This document shows positions 1-9,541 of a DNA stretch of 64,000 bases, in pieces; position 1 is the first letter of the stretch, and every line of letters starts with the position of its first letter. The notes below the pieces were generated by a model. It saw only the letters and a program-made list of their open reading frames with translations. It was not told the DNA's origin and did no database searches. Location of the stretch: assembly GCF_030930995.1 (NCBI RefSeq), contig NZ_CP133217.1, forward strand, positions 3,338,001 to 3,402,000. Reading direction: 5' to 3'. The stretch comes from Thiothrix subterranea (GTDB lineage Bacteria; Pseudomonadota; Gammaproteobacteria; Thiotrichales; Thiotrichaceae). A program made the position numbers and the translations under genes.

Positions 1-333
1 GTCGAAAAATGGGCTGATGCTTAAATCGTTCCAGAACAAACTGCCATCTTTGCGGTAATTGCGTAAGATCACTCTGACAGGCTGTTCAGATTCAATGGCG
101 CTCCGAATCCTACTTAACTCTGCTTGGTCACGGTCGTCGCTTTGCAAGAAACGGCAATCCTGATACAAGCAATCTTCCGCGTTGTAACCTGTCATTTGTT
201 CAAACGCCCGATTAACGTACAACAAAATCGTGTCATTGCCTTCGCGTTCCGCAATCGTAATACCATGCTCAGCGTAGTCGATCAGGGATTGCAGCAATGC
301 CGGGCGAATGGCAGAATTTGTAACGGTTTCCAT
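1..333 (-). CDS. LOV/PAS-domain sensory protein, N-terminal part (runs off the window)
   Basis: Reading the minus strand from an ATG at 331-333 gives 111 uninterrupted residues up to the window edge. They form a PAS core of the LOV (flavin blue-light sensor) class: a GY..ED stretch, then DCRFLQ at residues 59-64, where Cys60 sits at the photoactive cysteine position, then NYRKDG (92-97) and FWN (100-102). Arg61, Gln64, Asn92 and Asn102 match flavin-contacting positions of LOV domains; the Asn usually preceding the Cys is Asp59 here. The output domain lies outside the window, so it could be a short LOV protein or a LOV-GGDEF/EAL/kinase. A non-photoactive PAS domain remains possible. The ORF is open and has no stop inside the window. 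Confidence 0.8.
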   Translation of the reverse strand, partial: METVTNSAIRPALLQSLIDYAEHGITIAEREGNDTILLYVNRAFEQMTGYNAEDCLYQDCRFLQSDDRDQAELSRIRSAIESEQPVRVILRNYRKDGSLFWNDLSISPFFD

Positions 334-423
334 AGCGCGTATCCAATCATGAGTTATGCAAAATGATAACATTAATCCACGATAAGACACCTATTCCAGA
401 CCTATTTAACAGGGAAAATGATC

Positions 424-621
424 ATGATGAGTTTACTGGCGGCGATTGGATTCATGCTAGTGTTGGCGGGTGTTACGGCACTGATTATTGGTAGCGTGCG
501 CTACTTTTTTCCGTTTGTGGATGAGTACATTCCAGAAGAATTCAAAAAGCCGCTCACCATCCAGTTTGCGGCGTATTATTTGCTGGCAGGGCTGTTATTA
601 CTGCTGATTCAACCCGCCTGA
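424..621 (+). CDS. Small two-helix membrane protein, unknown function
   Basis: This 65-residue protein has two predicted membrane helices: an N-terminal one rich in Leu/Ala/Val, and a C-terminal one ending in a run of leucines. A short acidic/aromatic linker (FPFVDEYIPEEF) joins them. ATGs occur at 418, 424 and 427; the AGGG at 411-414 is best spaced for 424. It is divergent from the LOV gene and convergent with the small secreted protein that follows. I do not recognise the family and assign no function. Confidence 0.55.
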   Translation: MMSLLAAIGFMLVLAGVTALIIGSVRYFFPFVDEYIPEEFKKPLTIQFAAYYLLAGLLLLLIQPA

Positions 622-631
622 GGCTTCACGT

Positions 632-880
632 TCAATGCACGACCGTATGCAACACCGTATGCCGCTCGAAATACACCGAGAACGTGCCATATTGCCATAC
701 CGTAATCCGAGGCCAGCGCTTTTTAACGGGATCAGCAGATTGACGTACCGACTGCGGTTCGCCGTATTGCGCCCTAACACCGTTCATGCTCATGCCACGG
801 CTGGGATAGTCCGCAAACGCAGTATTGGCGAAAAAAGCCATCGCCAGCAACACAGCACTAAACCATTTCGACAAACGCAT
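632..880 (-). CDS. Small secreted protein, unknown function
   Basis: This 82-residue protein starts with a typical signal peptide (about residues 1-23, cleavage after AFA). The mature part carries a YGEPQSVR motif, then WPRITVWQYGTFSVYFE and a C-terminal VLHTVVH. Small gammaproteobacterial periplasmic proteins with this GEP...W.Y..FSVYFE pattern are common and resemble the short BamE/SmpA-like fold, but I cannot name a function. A GGGAG ribosome site lies just upstream of the ATG. It is divergent from the LolC-like gene at 940. Confidence 0.65.
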   Translation of the reverse strand: MRLSKWFSAVLLAMAFFANTAFADYPSRGMSMNGVRAQYGEPQSVRQSADPVKKRWPRITVWQYGTFSVYFERHTVLHTVVH

Positions 881-939
881 GTCTGATCTCCCGATACTTC
901 ACTATTAAACGACACTCATCACCTGTACAATCGCCACCC

Positions 940-2187
940 ATGTTTACACCACTCGAATTATTCATCGGACAGCGCTACACGCATTCACAGCGGCGTAACC
1001 GTTTCATCTCGTTCATCTCGTTTGCCTCCATGCTCGGCATCCTGCTGGGGGTCATGGTGCTGATCACGGTATTGTCGATCATGAACGGGTTTGAAAAGGA
1101 ACTCAGGGACAAGATACTGGGAGTGGTTTCCCATGTCACGGTTTCGGGGACAAATGGGCAACTCGCGGATTGGACGGCAAAAATTGACGGACTAAAGGCA
1201 CAGCAACACGTCATTGGTGCGGCTCCTTATGTGCAAAAGCAAGTCATGCTGACCAATGGCAATCTCATGCGTGGCATTGTGCTGCAAGGCATTGATCCCA
1301 AACTGCAAAACCAAGTCAGTGATGTCAATTTCAAAATGCTGGAAGGCAGTTTCAACAGCCTCGCCCCGCGTGATTACGGCATCGTTTTAGGTGTCGAAGT
1401 CGCGACCGCACTCGGCGTCATGCCCGGCGATAAAGTCACGGTCATTGTGCCGCAAGTGCAAGTGACCCCAGCGGGCATTTTACCGCGCTTAAAACGTTTT
1501 ACCGTGACCGGCATCTACCAAATCGGACACCCCGAATACGACGGCATGACCGGCTTTATTGAACTCAGCGATGCCTCGCGGCTGTTTCGCTTGGGTGACA
1601 ATATCGGCGGGATACGGCTGAAGCTGGATGATTTATTCGCCGCCCCCGCCATCGGGCATGAGTTGCAAACCCAGTTAGGCAAGGAATTTGAGGTCGTGGA
1701 TTGGAGCGAAGAACACGGCAGTTTCTTCCGTGCCGTCAAAACCGAGCGCATTGCGATGACCTTGATTCTGTTTTTGGTGGTATGCGTGGCGCTATTCAAT
1801 CTGGTTGCCTCGCTGATGATGGCGGTGAATGATAAAGAATCGGATATTGCCATCCTACGCACTTTTGGCATGTCTGGTCAGCGCATTATGCGAATCTTTA
1901 TGATTCAAGGCAGCATCATTGGCATCTTCGGCACACTGGTTGGCGTGGGCTTGGGGGTGTGGCTATCGCTCAATATTGATACCGTGATTCCGTTTTTGGA
2001 AAATACGTTTGGCTTCAAAATCTTTTCATCTGACGTGTTTTACATCAGCGAAATCCCCTCCGATATGCGCTGGGAAAACGTGATTTGGATCGGAGTCGCC
2101 TCGCTGATTGCCTCGGTATTGGCAACGATTTATCCCGCTTGGCGTGCCTCGCAAATCCAACCGGCGGAGTCACTGCGCTATGAGTAA
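940..2187 (+). CDS. lolC: Lipoprotein-releasing ABC transporter permease LolC/LolE family (first copy)
   Basis: This 415-residue permease has the LolC/E layout: one N-terminal membrane helix (about 24-48), a large periplasmic domain (about 50-270) and three C-terminal helices (about 272-400). The N-terminal PLELFIGQRYT and the MNGFEKEL segment after helix 1 are family hallmarks, and the protein ends in QPAESLRYE. With LolD it extracts outer-membrane lipoproteins from the inner membrane and passes them to LolA. Its stop overlaps the next gene's ATG (2180), so the three genes are translationally coupled. It closely resembles the next gene; which one is LolC and which LolE cannot be settled here. 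Confidence 0.9.
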   Translation: MFTPLELFIGQRYTHSQRRNRFISFISFASMLGILLGVMVLITVLSIMNGFEKELRDKILGVVSHVTVSGTNGQLADWTAKIDGLKAQQHVIGAAPYVQKQVMLTNGNLMRGIVLQGIDPKLQNQVSDVNFKMLEGSFNSLAPRDYGIVLGVEVATALGVMPGDKVTVIVPQVQVTPAGILPRLKRFTVTGIYQIGHPEYDGMTGFIELSDASRLFRLGDNIGGIRLKLDDLFAAPAIGHELQTQLGKEFEVVDWSEEHGSFFRAVKTERIAMTLILFLVVCVALFNLVASLMMAVNDKESDIAILRTFGMSGQRIMRIFMIQGSIIGIFGTLVGVGLGVWLSLNIDTVIPFLENTFGFKIFSSDVFYISEIPSDMRWENVIWIGVASLIASVLATIYPAWRASQIQPAESLRYE

Positions 2188-3451
2188 AATGTTCCAGCCC
2201 ATGGAGCTGTTTGTCGGCTTGCGTTACACCCGCTCGCAGCGGCAAAAGCATTTCATCTCCTTTATCTCCTTAGCGTCGATGATCGGCATCGCGATTGGCG
2301 TATTGGTGCTGATCACCGTCCTTTCTGTGATGAACGGTTTCGAGCAAACCATGCGCGAACGCATTATGGGCATGTTGGCGCACGTCACGGTATCCGAACA
2401 CGATTTGGGCGTATCCGACTGGCAAAACGTGCAGAAAGAACTACTGGATTTCCCGCACGTGAAAGCAGTTTCGCCGTTTATTGAAAAGCCTGCGATGCTG
2501 AATCAGGGCGATGAAGCCCGCGCTGCTGTCTTGCAAGGCATTGTGCCGGAGCTGGAACAAAACGTGAGCACCGTATTCCAGCACGTTGTCAAAGACAAAG
2601 GCGACATGATGAAATTGCAACCGGGCAGTTTCAACATTGCGATCGGCGCAACCATGGCAAAAGAGCTAAAAGTCGATGTTGGCGATGCCCTAACCCTCGT
2701 CAGCCCTAGCGAAAATGCACTGGAAACCGGCGAAATGCCCGCACTGCAACGTTTTACCATTGCTGCCATTTTTCGAGTGGATATGCAGCAATTTGATACC
2801 ACCACGGCTTACGTAAACCTTGAAGACGCCGCAAAAACCTTCGGGATGAACGCCGATGTGACGGGTTTACGCATGACGCTGGATGATTTGTACCTTGCCC
2901 CCAAAACCGCCGAAACGATTTTACAACGCATGGGGCAGGCATGGCCGGATATGTGGGCGAATGACTGGACAAATTTGAACAAAAACCAGTTTAAAGCCAT
3001 TCAAGCGCAAAAATCGGTGATGTTCATTATTTTGCTGCTGATCATTGCGGTAGCGGCATTCAATCTGGTGTCTACCTTGGTGATGGTCGTTACCGATAAG
3101 GAAGGCGACATTGCTATTTTGCGCACCTTGGGGCTGTCATCGGGACGGGTTATGCAAATTTTCATGGTGCAAGGCACGTTAATTGGGGTGTTCGGCACAC
3201 TGATTGGCGTGGCGTTAGGCGTGTTGCTATCCACCAATTTGGATGTGATTGTGCCGTTTCTGGAACGTTTGTTTGACACCCATTTCATCAACGCCGATGT
3301 GTATTTCATTAGCGAACTCGAATCACGGGTCAATCCCGGCGATGTGATGGTGATTGCCTTGAGTGCTTTGTTTATGTCCATTCTCGCGACGCTTTACCCA
3401 GCTTGGCGTGCGTCCAAAGTCCAGCCTGCGGAGGCATTGCGTTATGAGTAA
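2180..3451 (+). CDS. lolE: Lipoprotein-releasing ABC transporter permease LolC/LolE family (second copy)
   Basis: This 423-residue paralogue of the preceding permease has the same plan: one helix near residues 28-52, a periplasmic domain, and three C-terminal helices. The ATG at 2180 overlaps the upstream stop (ATGAGTAA), which fixes the start although the frame is open further upstream. It ends in QPAEALRYE and again overlaps the next ATG (3444). Tandem LolC/E copies followed by LolD differ from the E. coli order lolC-lolD-lolE. A heterodimer of the two copies with a LolD dimer is expected from the family. Confidence 0.9.
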   Translation: MSKMFQPMELFVGLRYTRSQRQKHFISFISLASMIGIAIGVLVLITVLSVMNGFEQTMRERIMGMLAHVTVSEHDLGVSDWQNVQKELLDFPHVKAVSPFIEKPAMLNQGDEARAAVLQGIVPELEQNVSTVFQHVVKDKGDMMKLQPGSFNIAIGATMAKELKVDVGDALTLVSPSENALETGEMPALQRFTIAAIFRVDMQQFDTTTAYVNLEDAAKTFGMNADVTGLRMTLDDLYLAPKTAETILQRMGQAWPDMWANDWTNLNKNQFKAIQAQKSVMFIILLLIIAVAAFNLVSTLVMVVTDKEGDIAILRTLGLSSGRVMQIFMVQGTLIGVFGTLIGVALGVLLSTNLDVIVPFLERLFDTHFINADVYFISELESRVNPGDVMVIALSALFMSILATLYPAWRASKVQPAEALRYE

Positions 3452-4124
3452 AGTTATTATTTCTTGCCAACAATTGGGCAAACGTTTTACCGAAGGGCGG
3501 CTGGATGTGCAGGTATTGCGCGGGGTGGATTTGGCGATTCACGCGGGTGAAAAGGTCGCTATTTTAGGCAGTTCCGGCAGCGGCAAAAGCACTTTGCTGC
3601 ACTTAATGGGCGGTCTGGATTTGCCATCCACCGGGCATGTGGAAGTCCTCGGCAAGCGCATGGATCAATTGTCCGACACCGAACGCGGCGTATTGCGTAA
3701 CGAGTCGATGGGCTTTATCTACCAATTTCACCATTTACTGCCCGAATTCACCGCGTTGGAAAACGTCGCCATGCCATTGCTGATTCGCGGGGTGAAAGTG
3801 GCGGAAGCCAGCGCTCAAGCCAGCGATATATTGGCAAAAGTCGGCTTGCAAGAGCGTCTTGACCACAAACCTGCCCAGCTTTCCGGCGGAGAACGCCAAC
3901 GTGCCGCCATTGCCCGCGCTTTGGTGACACGCCCCAAAGCCGTGTTAGCCGATGAGCCAACCGGTAATCTCGACCAACACACCGCTGACAATGTGTTTAA
4001 CTTAATGCAAAGTTTGAATGAAGCGTTAGGCACTGCGTTCGTGGTTGTTACCCACGACCTGCAATTGGCGGCAAAAATGGATACGGTTTACCGCTTGACC
4101 GATGGCGTATTAGCTAACGCTTAA
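3444..4124 (+). CDS. lolD: Lipoprotein-releasing system ATP-binding protein LolD
   Basis: This 226-residue ABC ATPase carries Walker A (GSSGSGKST), the signature [15 protein letters not shown] and Walker B ([12 protein letters not shown]). The segment [20 protein letters not shown] is characteristic of LolD and distinguishes it from MacB or FtsE. The ATG overlaps the stop of the second permease by the ATGAGTAA arrangement. It powers lipoprotein release by LolC/E at the cytoplasmic face of the inner membrane. Its 3' end overlaps the convergent DUF2062 gene by 4 bp. Confidence 0.95.
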   Translation: MSKVIISCQQLGKRFTEGRLDVQVLRGVDLAIHAGEKVAILGSSGSGKSTLLHLMGGLDLPSTGHVEVLGKRMDQLSDTERGVLRNESMGFIYQFHHLLPEFTALENVAMPLLIRGVKVAEASAQASDILAKVGLQERLDHKPAQLSGGERQRAAIARALVTRPKAVLADEPTGNLDQHTADNVFNLMQSLNEALGTAFVVVTHDLQLAAKMDTVYRLTDGVLANA

Positions 4125-4672
4125 TCGGCTGAATCTTGATCGGGTGGCGGTGCTGGACGTTTTCTACGTTCGCGCCGCGCTTTCAAATGCCTCAATAAAT
4201 GCAAACGCCAGAGCAGGTGTACACCGTAATAACCGGCAATGGATGACAATACTGCCGTGATAAAAATACCCAACAAGAACGGTTTCCAAATAAGAATTAA
4301 GCCATTCATTAACCAATCCAAGCTAGGTTCAAAGTTGAAACCCGCAGGCGGATGCCCCACAATCGCAGCACCCACTAAATAAGCCCCATACAACATAGGG
4401 GGCATAGTCACAGGATTAGTGACAAACACCAATACCACGGCTAAGGGTAAATTTGCTCGGAAAAAAACGGCTAACAGTGCGGCAATAATGGATTGAAACG
4501 GTATGGGAATCCACATACAAAACAACCCAATCGCAAACGCCGAGGCAACATTATGGCGATTTAAATGCCACAAATAGGGCAAATGCAGCGTATCACCTAA
4601 AAACTGGAGATGTTTATGTTCTTTCAGTTTGTCGGGGTTGGGAAATAGCTTACGCAACAATTTTCGCGGCAT
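4121..4672 (-). CDS. DUF2062 membrane protein
   Basis: This 183-residue protein has the DUF2062 signature: a basic N-terminus, the [21 protein letters not shown] region, then hydrophobic segments including [19 protein letters not shown]. Two or three membrane helices are likely. Members of this family are often found near lipoprotein export or comEC genes in gammaproteobacteria, as here, but the function is unknown. The C-terminus is rich in Arg and Pro. Confidence 0.85.
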   Translation of the reverse strand: MPRKLLRKLFPNPDKLKEHKHLQFLGDTLHLPYLWHLNRHNVASAFAIGLFCMWIPIPFQSIIAALLAVFFRANLPLAVVLVFVTNPVTMPPMLYGAYLVGAAIVGHPPAGFNFEPSLDWLMNGLILIWKPFLLGIFITAVLSSIAGYYGVHLLWRLHLLRHLKARRERRKRPAPPPDQDSAD

Positions 4673-4727
4673 GAAGTTTTAACAGCAATAACAATTAAGG
4701 TCATTCATTATCCATGGTTTGCGAAAT

Positions 4728-7028
4728 ATGCGCACCTTTTCAGTGAGTTTTTTTATTGGCACGCTCGTGTTATGGGTACTGCCGCGCCTACCGCTGTTCG
4801 ATGCGCTATTTTGGGGAAGTGTCATGGGTGGCGGTGGCTTGATTGGTGCTGCGTGGCATTATCGGCGTCGACAAACTGCTATTCTGTTGGCGGGTGTGTT
4901 ATTGGGCAGTGTTTACGCATTGTGGGTGGCCGGTGGTGTGAGGGCTGATTGGCTACCCGCAGCGTGGGAAGGAGAAGATATTCTGCTCACTGGCACGATT
5001 GCCGATGTACCCGAACGGCGGGCAGATGGCAGCAGTTTTCTGTTTGATAGCGATACCGCCACCTATCAAGGACGTTTGCGCGTCGCCTGGTACGCGGAGG
5101 ATGCACCCACACTGCAAGCGGGTGAGCGTTGGCAATTGCTGATTCGTGGCAAACGCCCCAACGGTTTCATGAATCCGAATGGCTTTGATTACGAACAATG
5201 GCTGTTTTCACAGCGCATCGGTGGCAGCGGCTACGTGCGCCAATCGCCAAATAACCAGCGTTTAGCCGCCGCCGCGTGGTGGCAACCGAATTATTTGCGC
5301 CAACAATTGCAGGAAAAAATCGCAGCGGCACTGCCCAATTCGGGCATGACTGGCTTGGTGCAGGGGTTGGCGATTGCGTATACCGCCAGCATTCCGCAGC
5401 AACAATGGGAAGTGTTGCGCCAAACCGGAACGATTCATTTACTGGCGATTTCGGGCTTGCACATTACGATGGTGGCAGGCTTGGGCATTTTGCCGGTGTG
5501 GGGAATTTGGCGTTTGTTTCCGGCATTGTATTTGTGGTTGCCATTGCGGGTGGCGGCGGGATTATCCGGTGGGGTATTGGCAACGGCGTATGCATTGCTG
5601 GCAGGGTTTAATATTCCCACGCAACGCACTCTGATTATGTTGCTGGTGGTGATGGCGGGCTTGGTGTGGCGGCGGCAAGTGCCGTTCAGTATCACCATGA
5701 GCATCGCGCTCTTGCTGGTATTGCTGCTCGACCCCTTGGCGAGTTTGGCAGTGGGCTTTTGGTTATCGTTTTTGACGGTGGCGTTGCTGGCATTTTTGGG
5801 AATGCGCCAACGTAAACTGGGGAAAGCGTCCGTCGTTTGGATGCAATTGGTGTTGTCGCTGGGAACACTGCCACTGGCGGCAGGCTTTTTCGGGATGATT
5901 TCACTCAGTTCACCGATAGCAAACTTATTGGCGATTCCCATCGTTACTTTTGTGGTCACGCCGTTGGTATTGCTGGGAATGGTACTCGCCGGTTGGTGGG
6001 AAACCGCCGCCACGTGGATTTGGACAGTTGCCGCCACTTTGCTGGAATGGCTGATGTGGGTATTGGAATGGCTCGCCGCCCTGCCCTTGTCATCGGTCTA
6101 CGTGCCGTTGATTCCCTTGCCTTGGTTAGTGTTAGCTTTAGTGGGCTTTATGCTGCTGTGGCTGCCGCGTGGTATACCGGGGCGTTGGCTGGGTGGGTTG
6201 CTAATGCTCCCGCTGATCTTGTATCAGCCACCCAAGATAGCGCCGGGAGCGTTTCGCCTCAGCGTGCTGGACGTGGGGCAAGGCTTGGCAAGTGTGGTGC
6301 AAACCGCCAACCATACTTTGGTATTCGATACCGGCCCCAAAGTGTCGGACAGTTTTGATACGGGTGAATTGGTGGTATTGCCGTGGTTACGCGGGCAAGG
6401 CATTCGCCAAGTCGATACCTTAATCGTGTCTCATGCGGATAACGATCACAGCGGCGGCGCGAATGCATTGCTGAACGCCCTACCCGTCACGAATCTGCTG
6501 GTGAGTAGCACCGACATACTCGCGCATCATCACCCCAATTTATGCGCGGCGGGGCATTCATGGCAGTGGGATGGCGTAATCTTCACCGTTTTACACCCCG
6601 CTATGGATTTCCCCGACACCAAAGAGAACAACCGCTCGTGTGTATTGAAAATAGCAAATGCCGCTCACAGCGTGCTATTGACCGCCGATATTGAACGCCC
6701 CGCCGAAAAATGGTTACTCAAGCAGGGCACTGCTTTACAGGCAGAAGTGTTACTGTTACCGCATCACGGCAGCAAAACTTCATCCAGCCCGGCGTTTATA
6801 CAAGCGGTTGCGCCCACGCTTGGAATCGTCACCAGTGGCTATCGCAACCGTTTCAATCACCCGCATCCCAGCGTCACCCAACGTTACGAAGCGCGTGACA
6901 TAAAATTACTGGACACTGCCAAAACCGGCGAATTGCGGCTCGATTTTCCTGCCAATCCCGCAGCCCTGCACTGGCGCGAATGGCGCACCGCAAAAATGCA
7001 TCTCTGGCACCGTTACCTAATAAAGTAA
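4728..7028 (+). CDS. comEC: DNA internalisation channel ComEC/Rec2
   Basis: This protein of about 766 residues has three parts: an N-terminal DUF4131 region, a multi-helix Competence domain (about 190-490) containing the AISGLHITMVAG motif, and a C-terminal metallo-beta-lactamase-like domain (about 510-740). The last has LDVGQGLA, the metal motif SHADNDHSGG and LLPHHGSK. ComEC moves single-stranded DNA across the inner membrane in natural transformation. A TTG at 4719 gives a slightly longer form; the ATG at 4728 gives the usual MRTFS start. No other competence gene is in the window. Confidence 0.92.
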   Translation: MRTFSVSFFIGTLVLWVLPRLPLFDALFWGSVMGGGGLIGAAWHYRRRQTAILLAGVLLGSVYALWVAGGVRADWLPAAWEGEDILLTGTIADVPERRADGSSFLFDSDTATYQGRLRVAWYAEDAPTLQAGERWQLLIRGKRPNGFMNPNGFDYEQWLFSQRIGGSGYVRQSPNNQRLAAAAWWQPNYLRQQLQEKIAAALPNSGMTGLVQGLAIAYTASIPQQQWEVLRQTGTIHLLAISGLHITMVAGLGILPVWGIWRLFPALYLWLPLRVAAGLSGGVLATAYALLAGFNIPTQRTLIMLLVVMAGLVWRRQVPFSITMSIALLLVLLLDPLASLAVGFWLSFLTVALLAFLGMRQRKLGKASVVWMQLVLSLGTLPLAAGFFGMISLSSPIANLLAIPIVTFVVTPLVLLGMVLAGWWETAATWIWTVAATLLEWLMWVLEWLAALPLSSVYVPLIPLPWLVLALVGFMLLWLPRGIPGRWLGGLLMLPLILYQPPKIAPGAFRLSVLDVGQGLASVVQTANHTLVFDTGPKVSDSFDTGELVVLPWLRGQGIRQVDTLIVSHADNDHSGGANALLNALPVTNLLVSSTDILAHHHPNLCAAGHSWQWDGVIFTVLHPAMDFPDTKENNRSCVLKIANAAHSVLLTADIERPAEKWLLKQGTALQAEVLLLPHHGSKTSSSPAFIQAVAPTLGIVTSGYRNRFNHPHPSVTQRYEARDIKLLDTAKTGELRLDFPANPAALHWREWRTAKMHLWHRYLIK

Positions 7029-7141
7029 CGTAGCGAAACATTATTATTTATGCCAGAATCTAAGCAATTTCAACATTGTTCATCTCGCAACTAGGATAGG
7101 GATTTCCTGTCGTTGTGTCCCCGAAGTGCTCAGGAATTATC

Positions 7142-9466
7142 ATGAAATTGGAAGAAAAGGATCTCGACATCTTTAAAAAGCTGGATTCAAACGTTTATCT
7201 GACCCTTAATGATAAGCAAGCCTTGAAAACCAGCGTGGATGAATTAGCCCTGCGTTTACAGGAACGGGATCAGCGCCTGCGCGAAATAGCGGGATTATTG
7301 CTGGAAAAAGACGGGCATATTCGGGTACGTGACGCACGGATTGATGAGCGCGATAAGCGCATGGAAACCCTAGCACGCTTGCTGGGTGAAAAAGAAAAGC
7401 TGCTCACCCAACAAAACCAATTACTGGAAGAAAAAGAAAAAGCCCTGCGTAGCCGTGATGAAGGTGTCGTCAACCGTGACCGTGCCGTGCAACAACGTGA
7501 CGCCATCCTGAGTGACCGTGACAGCCGTCTGAGTATCCTTGAACAAAACCTTGCGCATTACGAAAAACTGTTGCAGGAAAAAGAACTGCAAATCCAAATG
7601 CGTGATCGCAGTCTGGAAGACAAAGACCGCTCACTCTCACGCATTGACCAAGCGATTCAAAGCAAAGACAAACTGCTGCAAAGCCGCGATGACAGCATCG
7701 GCAAAAAAGATCAGCAATTGCTGGATCGCGAAGCCTTATTACAAGAGCGCACCCGCCAAACCCTGGAGCAGGAAAAAATGCTCAAGGAACGCGACAAGCA
7801 CCTCAGCGAACGCGATAACCATATTTCAGAGCGGGATCGCCAATTAGCCGCCCGCGATTCGCACATCGACCTTGCGAACCAGCATTTGCAAGCGCGGGAT
7901 CGCACCATTGCTGACCGTGATCAGCAAATCCAAAGCCGCGAAGTATTACTCAAAGAAAAAGCCACCCTGCTGCAAGAACGCGATCAACGCATTGGCATTC
8001 AGCAACAGCAAGTCGAAAAACGTGATACCACTCTCAGCCAACGTGACCGCGAACTAAGCGAACGCGACCGCACCGTTGCCGAACGGGATAACGAATTACG
8101 TTTGCGGGAAGAGTCGATCCGCAACCGTGACCAGCAAGGGCTGGATTTTCTGCAAACGATTCGCGAACTCGAAGACCATTTGCAGGAGCGCGACAGCCAA
8201 CTCAATGAGCGTGACCGCCAACTGATGATGCGTGACGAGCGCATCAATAAAGCGGATGAAGATTTACGCGACCGCGACACCCGCCTCTCCAGCCGTGATC
8301 GCACGGTCGAAGAGCGCGATGTGCAAATTACCGAACGCGACCGCCGCGTCAAAGAACGTGATATTTCCCTGCGGGAGCGCGACACCCGTATCAGCGGGCA
8401 AGATTTGCAATTGCGCGAACGCGACAAGCAATTGCAATTGCGCGATTCGCAAGTACAAAGCCGCGATGTCACCATCGGCGAGCGCGATCACAGCCTGAAG
8501 GAACGCGATTCGCACATTACCCAAATCAACGGGCAAATGCAGGAACGCGATGAAACCATTCATGCGCGTGATTCGCTGCTGACTGAACGCAATGCCGCGA
8601 TTCAGCAACGTGATGACAGCGTGCGCGAACGCGATTTCCAACTGACGGAACGCGATCAAACCGTTCAACAACGCGATACTTCGCTGCAAGAGCGCGACCG
8701 CCACATTCAAAATTTGGGTGAATTTCTCACTGAACGCGACAGCAGCCTGCAAGTTCGCGACACCGAAATTGCCGCGCGGGATGAGCAAGTTCGCAACCTG
8801 CAATTGGAAGTGCATTTGCGTGACCAAAGCATTGCCGAACGCGATGTGCAATTGCAACTGCGCGACCAAACCGTGCAAGATCGGGATGAATTCCTCTCCG
8901 AACGCGAAGAAACGCTGGCGGAGCGTGACGCTACCGTTGCCGAACGCGATGCCCAAATCGAACAGCGTGACCTGCAACTGCAACACAAAGAAGAAGCGTT
9001 GCAAGCCCGTGATCAGCAAATTTACCAGCGTGATACCGACATTGCGAAACGCGATACCAGCCTGCACGAACGCGATGTCACCGTGTCACAACGCGATGCG
9101 CAACTGCAAGCCCGCGACGCGCAACTCAACAAACGCGACACCAGCTTGCATGACCGTGACCAAACCATTGTCGCGAAAGAAGCGCACATCCGCCGCCGCG
9201 ATGAACGTTTACAGGAACTCACCTTACGCATCCAGCATTTGGAAAATACCCTGACAGAAAATCAGCAACAGCTACAACACCGTGATGAATCCCTGCACCA
9301 ACGCGATTTGATTATTGCGCAACGTGACCGCCAAATCGACAAGCTGGATAAAAGCGTGGTCAAATACGCGGCAAGCTCCCAAAGCCTGTTTATTAAAGGT
9401 GCAATAACTGGCTTAGCCGCCGCTCTAGTGTTTGTCTTAGGGCTGCGTTTAATGGCAATCATTTAA
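7142..9466 (+). CDS. Giant heptad-repeat (RDxx[LIV]xx) helical protein with C-terminal membrane anchor
   Basis: This protein has 774 residues. After a short head (about 1-35), nearly the whole sequence to about residue 740 is a seven-residue repeat, roughly [QE]RDxx[LIV]x, about 100 copies with few breaks. Each heptad has one hydrophobic residue plus an E-R-D triplet, so the core of a normal coiled coil (two apolar positions) is only half filled. The last ~26 residues are a hydrophobic anchor (KGAITGLAAALVFVLGLRLMAII), implying a tail-anchored or inner-membrane rod. An AGGA at 7132-7135 supports the ATG at 7142 over an upstream GTG at 7115. I do not recognise the family and assign no function. 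Confidence 0.85.
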   Translation: MKLEEKDLDIFKKLDSNVYLTLNDKQALKTSVDELALRLQERDQRLREIAGLLLEKDGHIRVRDARIDERDKRMETLARLLGEKEKLLTQQNQLLEEKEKALRSRDEGVVNRDRAVQQRDAILSDRDSRLSILEQNLAHYEKLLQEKELQIQMRDRSLEDKDRSLSRIDQAIQSKDKLLQSRDDSIGKKDQQLLDREALLQERTRQTLEQEKMLKERDKHLSERDNHISERDRQLAARDSHIDLANQHLQARDRTIADRDQQIQSREVLLKEKATLLQERDQRIGIQQQQVEKRDTTLSQRDRELSERDRTVAERDNELRLREESIRNRDQQGLDFLQTIRELEDHLQERDSQLNERDRQLMMRDERINKADEDLRDRDTRLSSRDRTVEERDVQITERDRRVKERDISLRERDTRISGQDLQLRERDKQLQLRDSQVQSRDVTIGERDHSLKERDSHITQINGQMQERDETIHARDSLLTERNAAIQQRDDSVRERDFQLTERDQTVQQRDTSLQERDRHIQNLGEFLTERDSSLQVRDTEIAARDEQVRNLQLEVHLRDQSIAERDVQLQLRDQTVQDRDEFLSEREETLAERDATVAERDAQIEQRDLQLQHKEEALQARDQQIYQRDTDIAKRDTSLHERDVTVSQRDAQLQARDAQLNKRDTSLHDRDQTIVAKEAHIRRRDERLQELTLRIQHLENTLTENQQQLQHRDESLHQRDLIIAQRDRQIDKLDKSVVKYAASSQSLFIKGAITGLAAALVFVLGLRLMAII

Positions 9467-9541
9467 CCAACGCATACGGCATTGCAGCAAACCACCCCAC
9501 GGCATAGAATACCGTGTTTTTCGCCTCAGGATTCACACACG

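Noticed and set aside
124-366. Plus-strand ORF opposite the LOV domain
   Set aside because: The minus strand encodes a clear LOV/PAS domain here; the plus-strand reading has no features.
8264-9067. Minus-strand ORF (267 codons) opposite the heptad protein
   Set aside because: Its hydrophobic repeat simply mirrors the 21-bp period of the real gene on the plus strand.
7200-9350. Tandem DNA repeat or CRISPR-like array with 21-bp period
   Set aside because: The period is exactly seven codons and base identity between units is modest; it is a coding heptad repeat and lacks unique spacers.
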